Below are positions 54,345 to 62,909 of a stretch of 64,000 bases of DNA, in pieces. Both the position numbers and the translations under genes were made by a program. Under the pieces are notes generated by a model. It searched no databases. It was not told the origin of the DNA and saw nothing but the letters and a program-made list of their open reading frames with translations. The stretch is from NCBI GenBank assembly GCA_016861025.1, contig BOKO01000003.1, positions 62,001 through 126,000 on the forward strand, read 5' to 3'. Positions within the stretch are counted from its first letter, which is position 1. Every line of letters starts with the position of its first letter. This stretch comes from Chloroflexota bacterium (GTDB taxonomy: Bacteria; Chloroflexota; Anaerolineae; Caldilineales; Caldilineaceae).

Positions 54345-57300
54345 TCAAAATTGCTGCTGCGCCAGGTCGGCTACGACCTGGCTGACGCGCATCAGCGAGA
54401 CCGGTTTTGCCAGATATTCGTCGGCGCCAGCATCAAGGCAGCGTTCTCGGTCGCCAGGCATTGCCAGTGCAGTGAGCGCCACAATCGGGATGCGGGCAAA
54501 CTCCTGTTCACGGCGGCTACGGATGCGACGGATCACCTCCAGACCGTCGAGACCTGGCATTTGGATATCCATGAGGATGACGTCGGGATGGTAGTGTGGC
54601 AACACTTCGAGCGCGGTCAGGCCGTTGTCCACGGCGCGAACTTCGTATCCGGTGCGGCGCAGGTAATCGACATACATTTCCATCATCGACAAATTGTCAT
54701 CGACGATCAGCACTTTGGTGACGTGCTTCGTACGTTCACCCATGAGAGCGGCTGATGCAAACGCCGGATCTTCGTGGTCGCCGCCCGCCAGACCGCCATG
54801 CGTTGCCGCTCTGCTCAAACGCCATGGGAGGCTGAGCGTAAACCGGCTGCCTTCGCCAACTTTGCTTTCCAGCGAGATGCTGCCGCCGTGCAGCTCCGCC
54901 ATGCGCCGCACAAGCGATAAGCCGAGGCCGGTGCCGCTATATTGGCGAGAAAGCCGGCCATCCAGTTGTGTGAATGGCTCAAAGAGCTTGGGGATGTTTT
55001 CTTCCGCGATGCCGATGCCTTTGTCCCAGATATGGAATCGCACGACGCCTTCGTTGGCGTCCGCCTCGACATCCAATCCTACCTGACCGCCTTCCGGCGT
55101 GAACTTGATCGCATTGCCGAGCAGATTGACCAGCATTTGTTTCAGGCGCCGCACATCAGCTTCGATGTCAATTGCCGTCGGGTTGATCGTGAAACTAACG
55201 CTCTGGCGCTTCTGCTGCGCCATGCCGCGCGTCATGTGCAATGCAGCCATGCACGCTTCATCCACCGAACACTGCGCCAGATTCAATTTGAACTGTCCGG
55301 CTTCGATCTTGGAAAGATCAAGAATATCGTTGATCAGATCGAGCAAGTGTTTGCCGCTCTGCTCGATTGTGTTGACAGCGCGCAGTTGCTTCTCGTTGAG
55401 AACGCCATACAGTTCCTCACGTAGAGCTTCGGTCAGCCCAAGGATGCTGGTCATGGGGGTGCGCAGTTCATGGCTCATGCTGGCAAGGAACTCGTCTTTC
55501 AGGCGCGCCGCTTTCTCAAGCGCAATGTTGGCGCTGCTCAGCTCGTCGCGGCTGCGGCGCAATGCATCCTCCGCCTGTTTGTGCAGCGTCATGTCGCGCA
55601 TGATCGTCGAAAAATACTCGACTGTCCCGTGACCATCGCGATGCGCAATGATCGCCTGCGAAACAGGAATTTCGACGCCTTCAGTGTGCAGGATAGTGCT
55701 GTTGCCCACCCAAACCCCGCGGCGCACAGCCGTGGGAATTGCTTCGCTTTGGATAACGCGCCATGCCTCAAGGGTGTAGATTGCATTGAGTGAGAGGTCG
55801 CTGATGTCCGCATCTAGCCCAACGCCCAACATGCGGCGCCCACCCTGGTTCAGGTAGGTCAACTTTCCGCGCAGATTCCAGTTGGCGACCAGATCGGTGG
55901 TGGCTTCCAGAATCGCCGTCTGTTGGCGTTGCGCCAGTTCGGCATGGCGGCGCTCGGTGACATCCAGCGCCGTACACAGGATTCGCATCAATATGCCTTC
56001 TTGCACCACGGGCTTGGCGCGCAGGCTGACATAGCCGTTGGAGCCATCGGCGCGCACAAGACGCACTTCCAACGCCTGCATCTCACCGGTCCCACAGTGC
56101 TGATACGAATCCAGAATGTGATTTAGGTCGTCGACATGAATAAACTCGCTCAACTGCCGAAGCGAGAGCGTTGCCTGTTGCAGAGGAAGCCGCAAGATGC
56201 GACATGCTTCTTCAGAAAGAGTCGCCACACCCTGTTCGACATCGATTTCGAGGCTGCCCAGGTGCGCAATTTGTTGCGCTTCGGCAAGACGCGCCGTGCG
56301 TTCGATGACCCGCTGTTCCAGCGTCTGGTTCAATTCCTCCAGCTTTGCCTGCTCTTGAAGCACGGTTCGGTAGAGCAGCGCGTTGTTGACAGCCACCAAC
56401 ACCTGTGCGCCGATCGCCTCGACAAGCCGCAGATCGCGCTGGCTGTAAGCATTTAATCGATAGCTGAACACCTGAAGGACGCCGCGCACAACTTCACCAA
56501 GCTTGATCGGCACGATCAACGCCGAACGCGGCACATTTGGATCTTCTTCGGGCACCTCGGACGTAGAAAGCGGCTGTGCTCCCCCTTCTTTGTTGATGTA
56601 GTACGATCGGTTGCTGGTGCGGCGTTGGGCATTGTAGTCCGTCAGCAGGATCGACTCTCCTGTGCGAATCACCAGGCTTTGCGTTCCCTTGCCTTCGGGC
56701 GCCAGCTTGACGGGAGGGAAATTGGCAATGTCGAGCGAACTGCCATCTTGCCAGGCAAACAGACAGGTGATCCACTCTGTCTCCGGATCGAATGAAGAGA
56801 GATAAAGTACATCACAATCCATCCGCTCGGCGATCAAACTGCGCATGGCGGTGAAGATGTGGTTGTGATCGAGCGAACGCCCCAACTCTGCGCCCGCCCG
56901 GTATAACAGATTGCGCTCCTCCGTAATCAGTTTGAGCCGCTCTCTGCCTGCAACCTCGGCTGTGATATCTGCAACTACGACCAGGATCGTCAGGTTGTCA
57001 GCCGAATCTCGCACCGGGGTGTAGCGCACGCGCAGCCATCGCTCTTCACCATCATCGACGTGAAGAAGTTCGACGCTGCTCTCGACGCCTCGCTCACGGA
57101 CGCGACGAATCTCCATCGCATGGCGCTTTGCCTGCCCACCTCCCAATAGCAAAGAGAATCGGCGACCAATCACGCTACGCCTGGCGCGCACCAGGGCGCA
57201 GGCAGCGGGATTGGCGTAGAGCACTTCGCCGTCCGGCTTCAAAACAAACAGCGCAGCGTCAATTTTTTCCGCGAAGATACAGCCTTCAGACAGGGATTGT

Positions 57301-57386
57301 AGTGTGTTTGGCGGTGTCGATGTTAATTCGTCGATGCTTGCACGGGTGGAGCAATCAGGCTGATTTCCGTCATGCAAATTGTTCAT
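54345..57386 (-). CDS. Hybrid sensor histidine kinase with PAS and GAF domains
   Basis: A 1013-residue soluble hybrid kinase. Domains in order: PAS (about 38-150), GAF (about 165-345; MDCDVLYLSSFDPETEWIT), coiled coil, PAS (about 365-485), PAS (about 495-610), HisKA with phospho-His in EFLASMSHELRTPMTSILGL (near 637), HATPase_c with N box LLGNAIKFTPEGG, G1 DKGIGIAEENIPKLF and G2 SGTGLGLSLVRR, and a receiver with Asp in DVILMDIQMPGLDGLEVI (near 940). All catalytic boxes are intact. There are no membrane helices, so it senses an intracellular signal. The output partner is not adjacent. Confidence 0.93.
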   Translation of the reverse strand: MNNLHDGNQPDCSTRASIDELTSTPPNTLQSLSEGCIFAEKIDAALFVLKPDGEVLYANPAACALVRARRSVIGRRFSLLLGGGQAKRHAMEIRRVRERGVESSVELLHVDDGEERWLRVRYTPVRDSADNLTILVVVADITAEVAGRERLKLITEERNLLYRAGAELGRSLDHNHIFTAMRSLIAERMDCDVLYLSSFDPETEWITCLFAWQDGSSLDIANFPPVKLAPEGKGTQSLVIRTGESILLTDYNAQRRTSNRSYYINKEGGAQPLSTSEVPEEDPNVPRSALIVPIKLGEVVRGVLQVFSYRLNAYSQRDLRLVEAIGAQVLVAVNNALLYRTVLQEQAKLEELNQTLEQRVIERTARLAEAQQIAHLGSLEIDVEQGVATLSEEACRILRLPLQQATLSLRQLSEFIHVDDLNHILDSYQHCGTGEMQALEVRLVRADGSNGYVSLRAKPVVQEGILMRILCTALDVTERRHAELAQRQQTAILEATTDLVANWNLRGKLTYLNQGGRRMLGVGLDADISDLSLNAIYTLEAWRVIQSEAIPTAVRRGVWVGNSTILHTEGVEIPVSQAIIAHRDGHGTVEYFSTIMRDMTLHKQAEDALRRSRDELSSANIALEKAARLKDEFLASMSHELRTPMTSILGLTEALREELYGVLNEKQLRAVNTIEQSGKHLLDLINDILDLSKIEAGQFKLNLAQCSVDEACMAALHMTRGMAQQKRQSVSFTINPTAIDIEADVRRLKQMLVNLLGNAIKFTPEGGQVGLDVEADANEGVVRFHIWDKGIGIAEENIPKLFEPFTQLDGRLSRQYSGTGLGLSLVRRMAELHGGSISLESKVGEGSRFTLSLPWRLSRAATHGGLAGGDHEDPAFASAALMGERTKHVTKVLIVDDNLSMMEMYVDYLRRTGYEVRAVDNGLTALEVLPHYHPDVILMDIQMPGLDGLEVIRRIRSRREQEFARIPIVALTALAMPGDRERCLDAGADEYLAKPVSLMRVSQVVADLAQQQF

Positions 57387-57815
<429 letters not shown>

Positions 57816-57860
57816 ACTCAGTTCGCATTGGTTAGCTGCGAACTGAGTTTTCTGTTTTTG
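57816..57860 (+). terminator. Orphan intrinsic terminator upstream of the PA14 gene
   Basis: ACTCAGTTCGCA (57816-57827) pairs perfectly with TGCGAACTGAGT (57837-57848) over 12 bp with a 9-nt loop, followed at once by the T-rich TTTCTGTTTTTG. It is a textbook + strand terminator, yet no gene precedes it on that strand and the PA14 gene begins 157 bp downstream. Confidence 0.8.
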
Positions 57861-58016
57861 TGCAACACGGTTTGCTCACGAATTGATCATAAAATGGGGA
57901 ACCTTTGCGATTTGACAGGCGTACTTCCTAATAAGAGAACGATTTATCCGTGGACGGAAAGCTGACATCTCCCACAAGAGCGTGGCAGCGTATCTGCACC
58001 CTTCTGCGAGGAAACA

Positions 58017-60158
58017 ATGCAAAAGAAAATGACATCAATCGGCATACGTCAAGTGATTGTGCTGCTTTTGCTGGCATTGTTAGGCGGAGCGACATCGGGC
58101 AGCGCCCTTGCACAGCAGGCAACGTCTGGCGCCGCTTTCATCGGCAATGGCTGGCAGGCAAGCTACTGGAACAACATTTCGCTCAACGGCGCGCCGGCGT
58201 TGACGCGTATCGACGCCGACGTGAACTTCAACTGGGGGCTGGGGTCTCCTGCGCCTGAAATCAACGCCGACAACTTCTCGGCGCGCTGGACGCGCACGCT
58301 GTTGGTGACGCAGCCGGGAACCTTTCGCTTTACGCTCAACAGCGATGACGGTTCGCGACTTTTCATCAATGATCAGTTGGTGATCAATGCCTGGTACGAC
58401 CACGGAGCAGCGCGCACTTTCTCGGCGACGCGCCAGCTCGACGCCGGCAGCCACGAAGTGCGCATCGAATACTACGAGCGACGCGGCGCGGCGGTTGTGC
58501 GGTTTGGTTGGTCGCCCATTGGCGGTTCAGCCCCTTCAGCGCCAACTGTTGCACCGCCGCCGCCCCCACCGGTCGCCGCACCAGAAAGTCAACCGGTTGG
58601 CGCGGGTCAGTGGCGCGGCGAATATTTCAACAACCGCGATCTTCTCGGCGCGCCGGCGCTGGTGCGCGGCGATTCTCAGATCGATTTCAACTGGGGCTTT
58701 AGTTCGCCGGCGCCGGGCGTGATTGGCGTCGATAACTTCTCGGTGCGCTGGACAAATACGATCAATTTCCCCGGCGGCGTCTATCGCTTCCGCGCTACGG
58801 TGGATGACGGCGTGCGCGTTTTTGTAAACGAACGCCTCGTCATCGATAGCTGGCGCGAGCAAGCGACGACCACAGTGGAATCCGGCGACATTGCCCTGAA
58901 CGGCCCCGCGTCGATCCGCGTCGAATACTTCGAGGCGGCGGGCGAAGCACGCGTGCAGTTGATCTGGTTCCAGACTGGCGGTGCACCGGCGCCGACGCCA
59001 GCGCCACCGGTCAGCGAGATTTGGACGGCGGAGTATTTCAATAACGCTGACCTGGCGGGCGCGCCGGCGCTGGTGCGCGGCGAGGGCGGCGCCATCGACT
59101 ACAACTGGGGATTCGGTTCGCCGGCGCCGGGTGTCATCAACAACGACTTCTTCTCGGCGCGTTGGAATCGCGCAGTGAACCTGTCCGCCGGAACCTATCG
59201 TTTCCGCGTGCTTGTCGATGACGGTGCACGGCTTTTTGTCAATAATCGACTGATCATCGACCAATGGCGGCAGCAGGGCCCGACCGAATTCTCTGCTGAG
59301 ATCGAGCTGCCGGGTGGCGCTGTGCCGGTGCGGCTGGAGTATGTGGAGTTCACCGGCAACGCTCAAATTCGTCTGACATGGGAGCAGATCAGCGGCGGTG
59401 GCGGCGGCGGCCATGTCGATCTGCCGGCGCCAACCTGGCAAGAAGTTCGCCCGGAGCGACCATACACAGGCGAGTACTTTGCCAACCGCACACTTAGCGG
59501 CAGCCCGGCGCTGGTGCGCCAAGATCGGAATATCAACTTCGATTGGGGCAATGGCTCGCCCGACCCCGCTGTGCCCGCCGACAACTTTTCGGTGCGCTGG
59601 ACGAACACCATCCGCCTCGAGCGCGGCAAATATCGCTTCATCACCGAGACGGATGATGGTGTGCGGCTTTTTATCAACGATCGGCTGGTGATCGACCGCT
59701 GGCGTACACAGTCGCGCACGCGCTACACACACGAGGCGACGCTCCAGGCAGGCGAATACACGATTCGCATGGAATATTTCGATGAAACCGGGCGGGCGAT
59801 TGCACGGCTTCGCATTGAGGTGCAGCGCGAACCGGCCGGCGCAGTCGGCAATATCATCACCTGCGTGCCGCCGCAGCCGCAAAACTATGCGTGGATCAGA
59901 CTCTATCGACTTGACGGCAACAATCAATGGTATCCGATCAGCCGTGGCATCGGCTCGATCAACCCAACCGGATTCCTGAAAATTGATGGGCTGCCGGTCG
60001 ATCTGAATCGTTTTGGCGGCGCTGGCGAACCATACAAGGTGGAACAGTGGATCGATGGCCGCGTCACCCGCTCCACGGGAGATTTCCAACGCGGTGAACC
60101 AGAGTTTCGCGTGCGCGCCTTCGCCGACAACTATACGCCATGGAGTTGCCCTCCATAG
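58017..60158 (+). CDS. Secreted protein with four PA14-like repeats
   Basis: A 713-residue exoprotein. The signal peptide is VIVLLLLALLGGATSGSALA. Four copies of a PA14-type beta-sandwich lie at about 43-165, 198-319, 336-457 and 482-603. Each begins with a form of AEYFNNADLAGAPALVR, contains INFDWGNGSPDP-like and DNFSVRWTNT-like segments, then DDGVRLFINDRLVIDRW and a closing IRVEYFE-like strand. Pro-rich linkers separate the first three. PA14 domains bind glycans, often with Ca. The C-terminal domain (about 610-713) with two Cys residues (IITCVPP, PWSCPP) is unrecognised. A cell-surface or matrix adhesin role is likely. Confidence 0.88.
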   Translation: MQKKMTSIGIRQVIVLLLLALLGGATSGSALAQQATSGAAFIGNGWQASYWNNISLNGAPALTRIDADVNFNWGLGSPAPEINADNFSARWTRTLLVTQPGTFRFTLNSDDGSRLFINDQLVINAWYDHGAARTFSATRQLDAGSHEVRIEYYERRGAAVVRFGWSPIGGSAPSAPTVAPPPPPPVAAPESQPVGAGQWRGEYFNNRDLLGAPALVRGDSQIDFNWGFSSPAPGVIGVDNFSVRWTNTINFPGGVYRFRATVDDGVRVFVNERLVIDSWREQATTTVESGDIALNGPASIRVEYFEAAGEARVQLIWFQTGGAPAPTPAPPVSEIWTAEYFNNADLAGAPALVRGEGGAIDYNWGFGSPAPGVINNDFFSARWNRAVNLSAGTYRFRVLVDDGARLFVNNRLIIDQWRQQGPTEFSAEIELPGGAVPVRLEYVEFTGNAQIRLTWEQISGGGGGGHVDLPAPTWQEVRPERPYTGEYFANRTLSGSPALVRQDRNINFDWGNGSPDPAVPADNFSVRWTNTIRLERGKYRFITETDDGVRLFINDRLVIDRWRTQSRTRYTHEATLQAGEYTIRMEYFDETGRAIARLRIEVQREPAGAVGNIITCVPPQPQNYAWIRLYRLDGNNQWYPISRGIGSINPTGFLKIDGLPVDLNRFGGAGEPYKVEQWIDGRVTRSTGDFQRGEPEFRVRAFADNYTPWSCPP

Positions 60159-60239
60159 GCATGGTTCAAACACGCCTGCAACCCAGGTGACGACGGCAAA
60201 AACGGATCCCTCTGACTTAAATTGCACCGCTTAAATCCT

Positions 60240-60280
60240 GTTGACAAACCAGCCTTCCGCCAAAAAGCTGGTTTGTCAAC
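60240..60280. terminator. 14-bp inverted repeat after the PA14 gene
   Basis: GTTGACAAACCAGC (60240-60253) and its exact complement GCTGGTTTGTCAAC (60267-60280) enclose a 13-nt loop. It lies 80 bp past the PA14 stop and before the promoter of the next gene, so it probably ends that transcript. The run of A residues in the loop is not a T-tract, so factor-independent action is uncertain. Confidence 0.55.
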
Positions 60281-60412
60281 CCTATCGCCCAGGATGCACT
60301 TCAAGTTGGAGGCATGCATCACAAGGTCATCGGCTCCGGCGTGACATGGCGGCCTGCCACGCCAGAGGCGACGACTTATTGCGATTGCTTGTCGCTGCCT
60401 CGCACTCTGGTG

Positions 60413-60418
60413 TATATT
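60413..60418 (+). promoter_or_regulatory. -10 box of the Mut7-C gene
   Basis: TATATT (5 of 6) ends 8 nt before the ATG at 60427; TTGTCG at 60389-60394 is a possible -35 with an 18-bp spacer. The predicted transcript starts 1-2 nt before the ATG, another near-leaderless message. Confidence 0.45.
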
Positions 60419-60426
60419 GTTGCATA

Positions 60427-61191
60427 ATGCCGATCATGGTGCGCGTGACCTGCCGGTTCTACGGCGATCTCAACGATTTCTTATCTGAAAAGCAGCGTCA
60501 CACCGTCATTGCGCTGCAACTGGCGGAGCATGCGGCGGTCAAGCACCCCATCGAGGCGTTGGGCGTGCCTCATCCAGAGGTCGCCGCTATCCTTGTCAAC
60601 CGTAGACCGGTGGATTTCAGCTATCATCTCCAGGATGGCGACTGCGTCGAGGTCTATCCTCAGGAGACGACGCATCTCCTGCGACAACATTTTCCTTTGC
60701 GTCCGCCTACACCCTTGCCGGTGCGTTTCGTAGCGGACACCCATCTCGGTCAGCTTGCGGCGTACCTGCGCATCTTGGGCTTCGATACGCTTTACCGCAA
60801 CGACTACGACGACGCCCAGCTTGCCGAAATCACAGCGCAAGAGCAGCGTGTGTTGCTAACGCGCGACCGCGGCCTGCTCAAACGCAAGATCGTCGTCTAC
60901 GGTTACTGTGTGCGCGAGGTCGACCCGCGCCAACAGGTCGTCTCAGTGCTGCGCCGCTACCGGCTGAGCGCATGCGTGCAACCGTGGCAGCGTTGCACAC
61001 ATTGCAACGGTTTGGTGCAGGCGGTGGACAAGGCGGATGTGATCGACCGGCTGGAGCCAAAGACAAAGCGCTATTACGATGAGTTCCAACAGTGCACCAC
61101 CTGTGGGCAGGTCTACTGGCGAGGGTCGCACTTTGAGCAAATGGCCGCGTTCGTGAATTCTGTGCTGGCGCAAGTTGATTCGTGTCCGTAG
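60427..61191 (+). CDS. Mut7-C RNase-domain protein with N-terminal ubiquitin-like (ThiS/MoaD-like) domain
   Basis: A 254-residue protein. Residues about 1-90 are a ThiS-like beta-grasp domain (VTCRFYGDLNDFLSEKQRHT, ALGVPHPEVAAILVNRRPVD, LQDGDCVEVYPQ). Residues about 98-250 are Mut7-C/DUF82, a PIN-like nuclease fold with RFVADTHLGQLAAYLRILGF (Asp), DYDDAQLAEITAQE, VLLTRDRGLL (Asp) and a zinc ribbon from CTHCNG and CTTCGQVYWRGSH. The ATG at 60427 fits the promoter. The pairing of these two domains is known in this family. The RNA substrate is not known. Confidence 0.88.
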   Translation: MPIMVRVTCRFYGDLNDFLSEKQRHTVIALQLAEHAAVKHPIEALGVPHPEVAAILVNRRPVDFSYHLQDGDCVEVYPQETTHLLRQHFPLRPPTPLPVRFVADTHLGQLAAYLRILGFDTLYRNDYDDAQLAEITAQEQRVLLTRDRGLLKRKIVVYGYCVREVDPRQQVVSVLRRYRLSACVQPWQRCTHCNGLVQAVDKADVIDRLEPKTKRYYDEFQQCTTCGQVYWRGSHFEQMAAFVNSVLAQVDSCP

Positions 61192-61444
61192 GTCATCGCC
61201 TCTGGGATGACGCTCCCACCGACCGATGAAGTCATTGACAGCGATGCGCTGGCGCCTTCCTTCCAAAGCTGGTCTCTCGGCATCACGGTGGATTGTGTTG
61301 CGCCCATCGCCCCAACGAATGGTGCGTGGCGACGATTCCACTTACTGAACTGGGCGTTGAGGGCGGCTCACTTGGCTTGATTGCCCTACAAAGTACGGTC
61401 ATCCGCCCGCAGTATAGAAGTACAGAACGGGAAGCAACTGACTT
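61192..61444. other. Intergenic region with no recognised gene
   Basis: This 253-bp gap lies between the convergent Mut7-C and guaB genes. Short open frames exist on both strands, but none has a start signal or a recognisable motif. No strong hairpin stands out. I see nothing supportable in it. Confidence 0.6.
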
Positions 61445-62905
61445 TCAGATTCGATGCACGTCATGCGAGCGGCTTTCACGCACGCCAGCGCTGGTGATCT
61501 CAATGAACTCCGCCGTGCGCTGCAGCTCTTCGATGCAGTGAGCGCCGCCGTAGCTCAGACCCGAACGCAGCCCGCCAACCAGTTGATGGAGAATCTCAGC
61601 AACCTCCCCGCGATAGGGCACAACCGCTTCGACGCCTTCGGGCACAACTTTATCCCAGTCTTCCTGTTCCTCGGCGCTTTCGTCGCCGTCGCGTTCCGCG
61701 GAGCGGCGACCGATTGCTGCGCCCAGTGAAGCCATGCCGCGCACAACCTTGACTTTTTGCCCATCGCGGATCACCGGCGCGCCTGGGGCTTCATCGCAGC
61801 CGGCAAACATGCTGCCGATCATCACCGTGCTGGCGCCAGCCGCCAGCGCTTTGACCAGATCGCCCGAAGATTTGATGCCGCCGTCGGCGATCACCGGAGT
61901 CGGTAAGCCGGCTTCGCGCAGTCCACGCGTTGCATCCATGATGGCAGTCAACTGCGGCACACCAAAGCCTGTGACGATGCGCGTCGTGCAGATCGAGCCG
62001 GGGCCTATGCCCACCTTGATCGCATCGGCGCCAGCCTCCGCCAGGTCGCGCGCGCCTTCCGCTGTCGCTACGTTGCCGGCGACAATCTGCGCCTCTGGAA
62101 AGTTACGGCGCAGCGTCTGCACCATCTCGATGCAGTGATCGGCGTGCCCGTGTGCGATGTCGAGCACCAACACATCGGCGCCGGCCTCCAGCAACGCCTC
62201 GGCGCGCTTGACCTCCCTGGCGCCGACGCCGATTGCAGCGCCCACCAGCAGCCGCCCGCGCTCATCGACGCTGGCTGGCGAGCGCCGCTCGACGCGCACC
62301 ACATCGCGCGAGGTGATCAGACCGACGACGGCGCCATCGCGGTCGACGACCGGCAGCTTTTCCAGGCGATGTTCGTAGAGCAGGGCGCGCGCCTCCGCCG
62401 AGGTCACCGAAGGTCCGACCGACACGATATGGTCGGCCGGCGTCATCGCCTGCATCACGGTCTGTATATTGTCCGGCGCCAGCAAAATGTCGCGGCGCGT
62501 GATCAACCCGACCAGCCGCATGTTGTCATCAACGACGATCAGCCCGCCGACATCGTGCTGATCCATCAGTTCCCGCGCCTCGGCGATGGCAGCGTCAGCG
62601 GCGACGGTGTACGGATTCTCGACCATCAGCCCCTGTGCACGCTTGACCTTAGCGACCTGGCGCACCTGCTGTTCGACAGTCATAAAGCGATGCAAAACGC
62701 CAATGCCACCCGCGCGCGCCATCGACACCGCCATCCGCCACTCCGTCACAGTATCCATGTTGGCGCTCAAGATCGGAACCGCCAGCCGCAGCTTGCTGGT
62801 CAAAAAAGACGAGACATCCACATCGCTGCGCGAACGCACCGACGATCGGCGCGGCGCCAGCAACACATCATCAAATGTAAGTCCTTTCCCTGGTCGCACA
62901 ATCAT
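61445..62905 (-). CDS. guaB: Inosine-5'-monophosphate dehydrogenase
   Basis: A 486-residue TIM-barrel enzyme that oxidises IMP to XMP, the committed step to GMP. GLTFDDVLLAPRRSSV opens the protein, two CBS domains (about 95-205) follow, and the active-site Cys is near residue 306 in KVGIGPGSICTTRIVTGFG. The IMP site is shown by VIADGGIKSSGDLVKALAAG and MIGSMFAGCDEAPG, the flap by VVRGMASLGAAIGRR, and the C-terminal loop by VPYRGEVAEILHQLVGGLRS. Length is normal. It lies 4 nt downstream of the propeller gene and is probably co-transcribed with it. Confidence 0.97.
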   Translation of the reverse strand: MIVRPGKGLTFDDVLLAPRRSSVRSRSDVDVSSFLTSKLRLAVPILSANMDTVTEWRMAVSMARAGGIGVLHRFMTVEQQVRQVAKVKRAQGLMVENPYTVAADAAIAEARELMDQHDVGGLIVVDDNMRLVGLITRRDILLAPDNIQTVMQAMTPADHIVSVGPSVTSAEARALLYEHRLEKLPVVDRDGAVVGLITSRDVVRVERRSPASVDERGRLLVGAAIGVGAREVKRAEALLEAGADVLVLDIAHGHADHCIEMVQTLRRNFPEAQIVAGNVATAEGARDLAEAGADAIKVGIGPGSICTTRIVTGFGVPQLTAIMDATRGLREAGLPTPVIADGGIKSSGDLVKALAAGASTVMIGSMFAGCDEAPGAPVIRDGQKVKVVRGMASLGAAIGRRSAERDGDESAEEQEDWDKVVPEGVEAVVPYRGEVAEILHQLVGGLRSGLSYGGAHCIEELQRTAEFIEITSAGVRESRSHDVHRI

Positions 62906-62909
62906 TGCA

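Noticed and set aside
58536..60227. 563-codon - strand frame opposite the PA14 gene
   Set aside because: Its repeats merely mirror the PA14 repeats on the coding strand; no start signal or independent motif.
61113..61341. Short frames in the gap between Mut7-C and guaB
   Set aside because: They overlap the Mut7-C 3' end, lack start signals and show no recognisable motif.
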